Shown in pieces: positions 61,289-64,000 of a DNA stretch of 64,000 bases. A program made the position numbers and the translations under genes. Location: assembly GCF_005503445.1 (NCBI RefSeq), contig NZ_SCOH01000018.1, positions 1 through 64,000 on the forward strand, written 5' to 3'. Numbering within the stretch: position 1 is the stretch's first letter; every line of letters starts with the position of its first letter. Source of the stretch: Chitinivorax sp. B (lineage in GTDB: Bacteria; Pseudomonadota; Gammaproteobacteria; Burkholderiales; SCOH01). The notes under the pieces are model-generated. The model was not told where the DNA came from. It did no database searches and was given only the letters and a program-made list of their open reading frames with translations.

Positions 61289-62689
61289 ATGAATCGTCAC
61301 GTTGTGATCGTTGGTGGTGGCTTTTGTGGTGCAACCCTTTTATTCCACCTATTGCGTCGGGGCGATAGGTCCCTTCGGGTCACTGTGGTCGATCCTTCGT
61401 TGGAGCTCGGGAGAGGGTTGGCCTATGCAGCATGGGCTCAGCAATCCTTGTTAAACGTCCCCTGTGGTGATATGAGCCTTGATGCGGCGGAGCCAGATGA
61501 TTTTCTTGTCTGGGCGCGGTTGCGTTTTCCCAATGTCACGCCACACAGTTTTCTGCCACGAGCCGTCTATGGACAGTACATCATGGAGCGTGTGTACAGC
61601 GTGTGGCGTGACGAATGTGTAGCGCATTTGCGCGATTCGGTAACAATGCTGAGGCCAGAATTGGCTGGCTGGCAAGTTACCCTGAGCCGCGGTCATTCAT
61701 TGATGGCAACAGAGGTCGTGCTGGCGCTGGGCAACCCACCAATGTTTGATCCCTTGGGGCAGTGTGGACTACCAACGAATCATCCTTATTACTTTCCTAC
61801 CCCTTGGCCCTGTGTCGCGCTGCCAATTACACACCGCAATGCATCGGTGATGATGATCGGCACCGGCCTGAGCATGGTTGACCAATACCTGGCATTGCGC
61901 GCACAGGGGCACAGCGGGCCTTGTTATGCTGTTTCACGGCATGGATTACTACCGCATACCCACATCACACCGCTCCCCATACTCCCGTCCGAACTGGCGA
62001 TGAGAATTCGTAGTGCTGTATCACAAGGCACGCTATATCAGCGGTTGCGGGCATTTCGTTCATTGGTTAGGCAAGCTGGGCCTGCCTGGTCGTGGCAAGC
62101 GCAGTTCAAGGTGTTACGGGAAAATGCAACAATGCTTTGGCAAACCTTGCCGCACAAGGAGCGCCACCGTTTTATAAGACATTTAAGGCCGTATTGGGAC
62201 GCCCATCGACACCGCATGGCCCCTGAAGTTGGGGAGGCCATTCTGTCGGCGGTGCAGGATGGTGCTTTACAACTGTTACGTGGCCGTTTCCTGCATGTTC
62301 ATACGGCCAGTGGGCGCTTTGTTGTGACGATGGCAGTGGGGCCTGATGAGCCGACGTCGTTGGAAGTGGATGTCCTGATCAATTGCACCGGCCCATGCTA
62401 CCAAGCCGCCTTACGGCGACCGCTGGAACAAACACTGGTCCAACAGGGGCTAGCTCAACCAGATGTGCTTGGGCTGGGCCTACAATGCATGCCGGATGGC
62501 CAAATGATTGATGTGCGCGGCCAGCCTGTCATTGGGCTTCATATGATCGGCCATGCACGGCGTGGCAGCATTTGGGAATCCACATCGGTACCAGAGTTGC
62601 GAGTACAAGCACAACAATTGGCTTCTTTATTGCTGCGCGTGGCCACTCCGCATGGTGCAAAACCATTTGTAACCCAACCTGTTCGCTAG
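61289..62689 (+). CDS. FAD/NAD(P)-binding protein (NAD(P)_9 family)
   Basis: This 466-residue protein begins with the Rossmann motif VVIVGGGFCGATLLFHLLRR and contains LGRGLAYAAWAQQSLLNVPC and the later motif VMMIGTGLSMVDQYLALRA, as in the FAD-NAD(P)-binding proteins of the HI0933/NAD(P)_9 type. The substrate is unknown; it may act in siderophore or amine oxidation, but no such genes are adjacent. Codon use is ordinary. It is followed by a gene-poor kilobase. Confidence 0.87.
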   Translation: MNRHVVIVGGGFCGATLLFHLLRRGDRSLRVTVVDPSLELGRGLAYAAWAQQSLLNVPCGDMSLDAAEPDDFLVWARLRFPNVTPHSFLPRAVYGQYIMERVYSVWRDECVAHLRDSVTMLRPELAGWQVTLSRGHSLMATEVVLALGNPPMFDPLGQCGLPTNHPYYFPTPWPCVALPITHRNASVMMIGTGLSMVDQYLALRAQGHSGPCYAVSRHGLLPHTHITPLPILPSELAMRIRSAVSQGTLYQRLRAFRSLVRQAGPAWSWQAQFKVLRENATMLWQTLPHKERHRFIRHLRPYWDAHRHRMAPEVGEAILSAVQDGALQLLRGRFLHVHTASGRFVVTMAVGPDEPTSLEVDVLINCTGPCYQAALRRPLEQTLVQQGLAQPDVLGLGLQCMPDGQMIDVRGQPVIGLHMIGHARRGSIWESTSVPELRVQAQQLASLLLRVATPHGAKPFVTQPVR

Positions 62690-63620
62690 TCTAGTACTGC
62701 AATGTGGCCGAGTCTGGCTGCTGCACCTCGCCAGCAAAATTTCAAATCGCATTCGATTGAAAAACTATATATAGCAAAGGTTGTTTTGCCTGATTTGAGG
62801 ATAGCCATGGATTGGCGGGAGCGCCTTGCTGACAAGGTACATGAGGTCTTATGTATCACTTACTTCTCCTGCTATGAGTGATTCTGATCGTATCACCAAC
62901 TACCGCAATCCATAGTATGCAGTTCGCCTTAACTATTAAATCCCCATATCGGTTGATAAGACGACTTGATCTACAACACAACAAAGTCTAATTGTTGATA
63001 TTTTTCGTACCTACCATTACCGTTAACGCCATTTTTAATCGTTAGTTACATCATAGTTAAGTAGCATAGCGCATTACAGGTGTAGTTTTATATTCAGTAT
63101 ATTTGACATATTATGATTGGATTGATATGGTATTTGCATTATTTGCTGTGGTCAAGGTGCAATCTGAAGTTATTCCGCCTCGTTGCCACAATCATATGCA
63201 CGGTCTGAATTGACACTTTTGATTGTCCAGTAAATGGCACCGATGGTTTGCCAATCTTTGGCCTTAACTCACCGTGAATTTCTAGTGTGAACACAGGCAA
63301 GGTGCTTTAGCGCAGTGTGTAACGTTGTGCTTCTGTGCAATGGGCTCACCTTGAGGCACCTCGTTATACACATCTTTTTAATCATTTAAAAACAGTTAGT
63401 TACAAGAAGCCGTTGTGAATCCTTTAGTGGCATGGTCAACAAGCTAAATCAAGGGCTTACGCAAAGCACCACCCTACAAATTGCATGACAAACGAGTTGT
63501 GTATCCCGAGGTGACCTTGAGGCTGCCACATCATTAGCGTGAGTCGCTTGGCTCTAAACACGCAGGCCTTGATCGCGACCTCACGTAACGCCATTTCAAA
63601 AAATAGATTCAATGCCTAAG
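62690..63620. other. Gene-poor, AT-rich intergenic region
   Basis: About 930 bp contain no intact gene. Around 63470-63600 the + strand reads YKLHDKRVVYPEVTLRLP before stops, which could be the remnant of an unknown protein. The MITE begins at 63621. Confidence 0.45.
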
Positions 63621-63765
63621 AACCTGTTCAACGTCTTATTGCGCGACCACGATCAGGGCTCATGTGCTGCTCAAAATCCTCATGTATCACCCATACACCC
63701 CGGTTTTTGCGCTGCGCTTCACCCCGCTGGTGGCCGCTCATCACAGACTTTGAACAGGCTCTAAG
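63616..63765. mobile_element. 140-bp MITE with IS5-like ends and CTAAG target duplication
   Basis: The ends AACCTGTTCAACGTCT (63621-63636) and AGACTTTGAACAGGCT (63745-63760) are inverted and match at 14 of 16 positions. CTAAG flanks both sides (63616-63620 and 63761-63765) as a 5-bp direct repeat. The left repeat equals, but for one base, AACCTGTTCAAAGTCT at 37885-37900 beside the broken transposase. The 140-bp element has no transposase and is probably moved in trans. Confidence 0.75.
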
Positions 63766-63831
63766 AACAGCGCTGCCGGGTGAATACCCCTGTTCACCTT
63801 CCCTTAACTTAATCAATAAAGGATGTTGGTA

Positions 63832-64000
63832 ATGAACCTGCGCAAAGTTGCCACAGGGCTGTCCGCCCTTGCGCTTATTTTTGCTGTCGCCCTACAAGCT
63901 CGTAGCCTGCATGATTTAATCAAACTCCCAGTAAAGCACGACAAGCAAGAATACCGGTCCGGTAGCGTAAGTCAGAGAGAAGCACTGGCACTTTATTCGG
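63832..64000 (+). CDS. Exported protein, N-terminal part (3' cut by window)
   Basis: AAAGGATG precedes ATG 63832. The first residues form a signal peptide (about 1-23: RKVATGLSALALIFAVALQA) followed by RSLHDLIKLPVKHDK. The frame is open to the window end. The family cannot be told from 56 residues. Confidence 0.6.
   Translation, partial: MNLRKVATGLSALALIFAVALQARSLHDLIKLPVKHDKQEYRSGSVSQREALALYS

Noticed and set aside
63628-63816. 62-codon minus-strand reading frame
   Set aside because: It runs across the MITE and its border, so it is a by-product of the element.

Overview
This window looks like chromosomal DNA of a flagellated, chemotactic Gram-negative bacterium, most likely a betaproteobacterium of the Neisseriales/Burkholderiales type. 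The clues are a cheR-cheD-cheB block, an MCP, a flagellin, lipoproteins and a TonB-like protein, an RND pump, PlsB, the algH-ruvX-pyrB-pyrX order with an inactive dihydroorotase homologue, and a moderate G+C content. Three ParB-binding (parS-like) palindromes in the first 23 kb suggest the window lies in the origin-proximal part of the chromosome. The taxonomic call is an inference from gene content. No tRNA, rRNA or CRISPR array was recognised.

Layout. 1-4.0 kb: end of an MCP, cheR/cheD/cheB, a YidB-like protein and a small membrane protein whose start overlaps a parS site. 4.2-8.4 kb: PAS histidine kinase, FixJ-type response regulator and a CoA-transferase. 8.5-11.5 kb: Fic AMP-transferase with a dyad over its start region, then RNA helicase rhlE. 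11.5-14.3 kb: remnant IS ends and a broken gene, then gpx, a renalase-like oxidoreductase and a LysR regulator. 14.7-18.8 kb: a stand-alone CARF-nuclease (Card1/DUF1887 type), O-methyltransferase, lipoprotein, coiled-coil protein and an orphan solute-binding protein. 18.8-24.9 kb: acyl-CoA-binding protein, pyrX, pyrB, ruvX, algH, divergent phrB, and a second orphan binding protein. 25-34.7 kb: TonB-like protein, RNB exonuclease, a pyroglutamyl-peptidase-like protein, tcdA, acetyltransferase, plsB, zinc ribbon and HD phosphohydrolase.

34.7-46.3 kb is the accessory heart of the window. It holds a flagellin with an inserted HExxH metallopeptidase domain (flagellinolysin) behind a near-consensus sigma-28 promoter. 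Next come a propeller-like protein, a decayed IS5-type transposase inside a diverged repeat pair, a 15-fold CCAAA repeat, small exported proteins, an orphan LuxR regulator, a SLATT-type membrane protein, and a four-gene cluster that encodes only exported proteins of unknown function.

46.3-64 kb: VanW-methyltransferase pair, RND permease without its adaptor, MocR regulator divergent from prmC, grxD, an AT-rich stretch with a third orphan binding protein, a YgjP-like metallopeptidase, an aminotransferase, a DMT exporter divergent from an Lrp regulator, methyltransferase and YkgJ genes, an FAD/NAD(P)-binding protein, then a gene-poor kilobase with a 140-bp MITE and the start of an exported protein cut by the window edge.

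Working together: the chemotaxis genes and the proteolytic flagellin point to a motile surface-active lifestyle. The algH-ruvX-pyrB-pyrX block is housekeeping. Several lone effector-like genes (Fic, CARF nuclease, SLATT) lack their usual partners here and deserve a second look.
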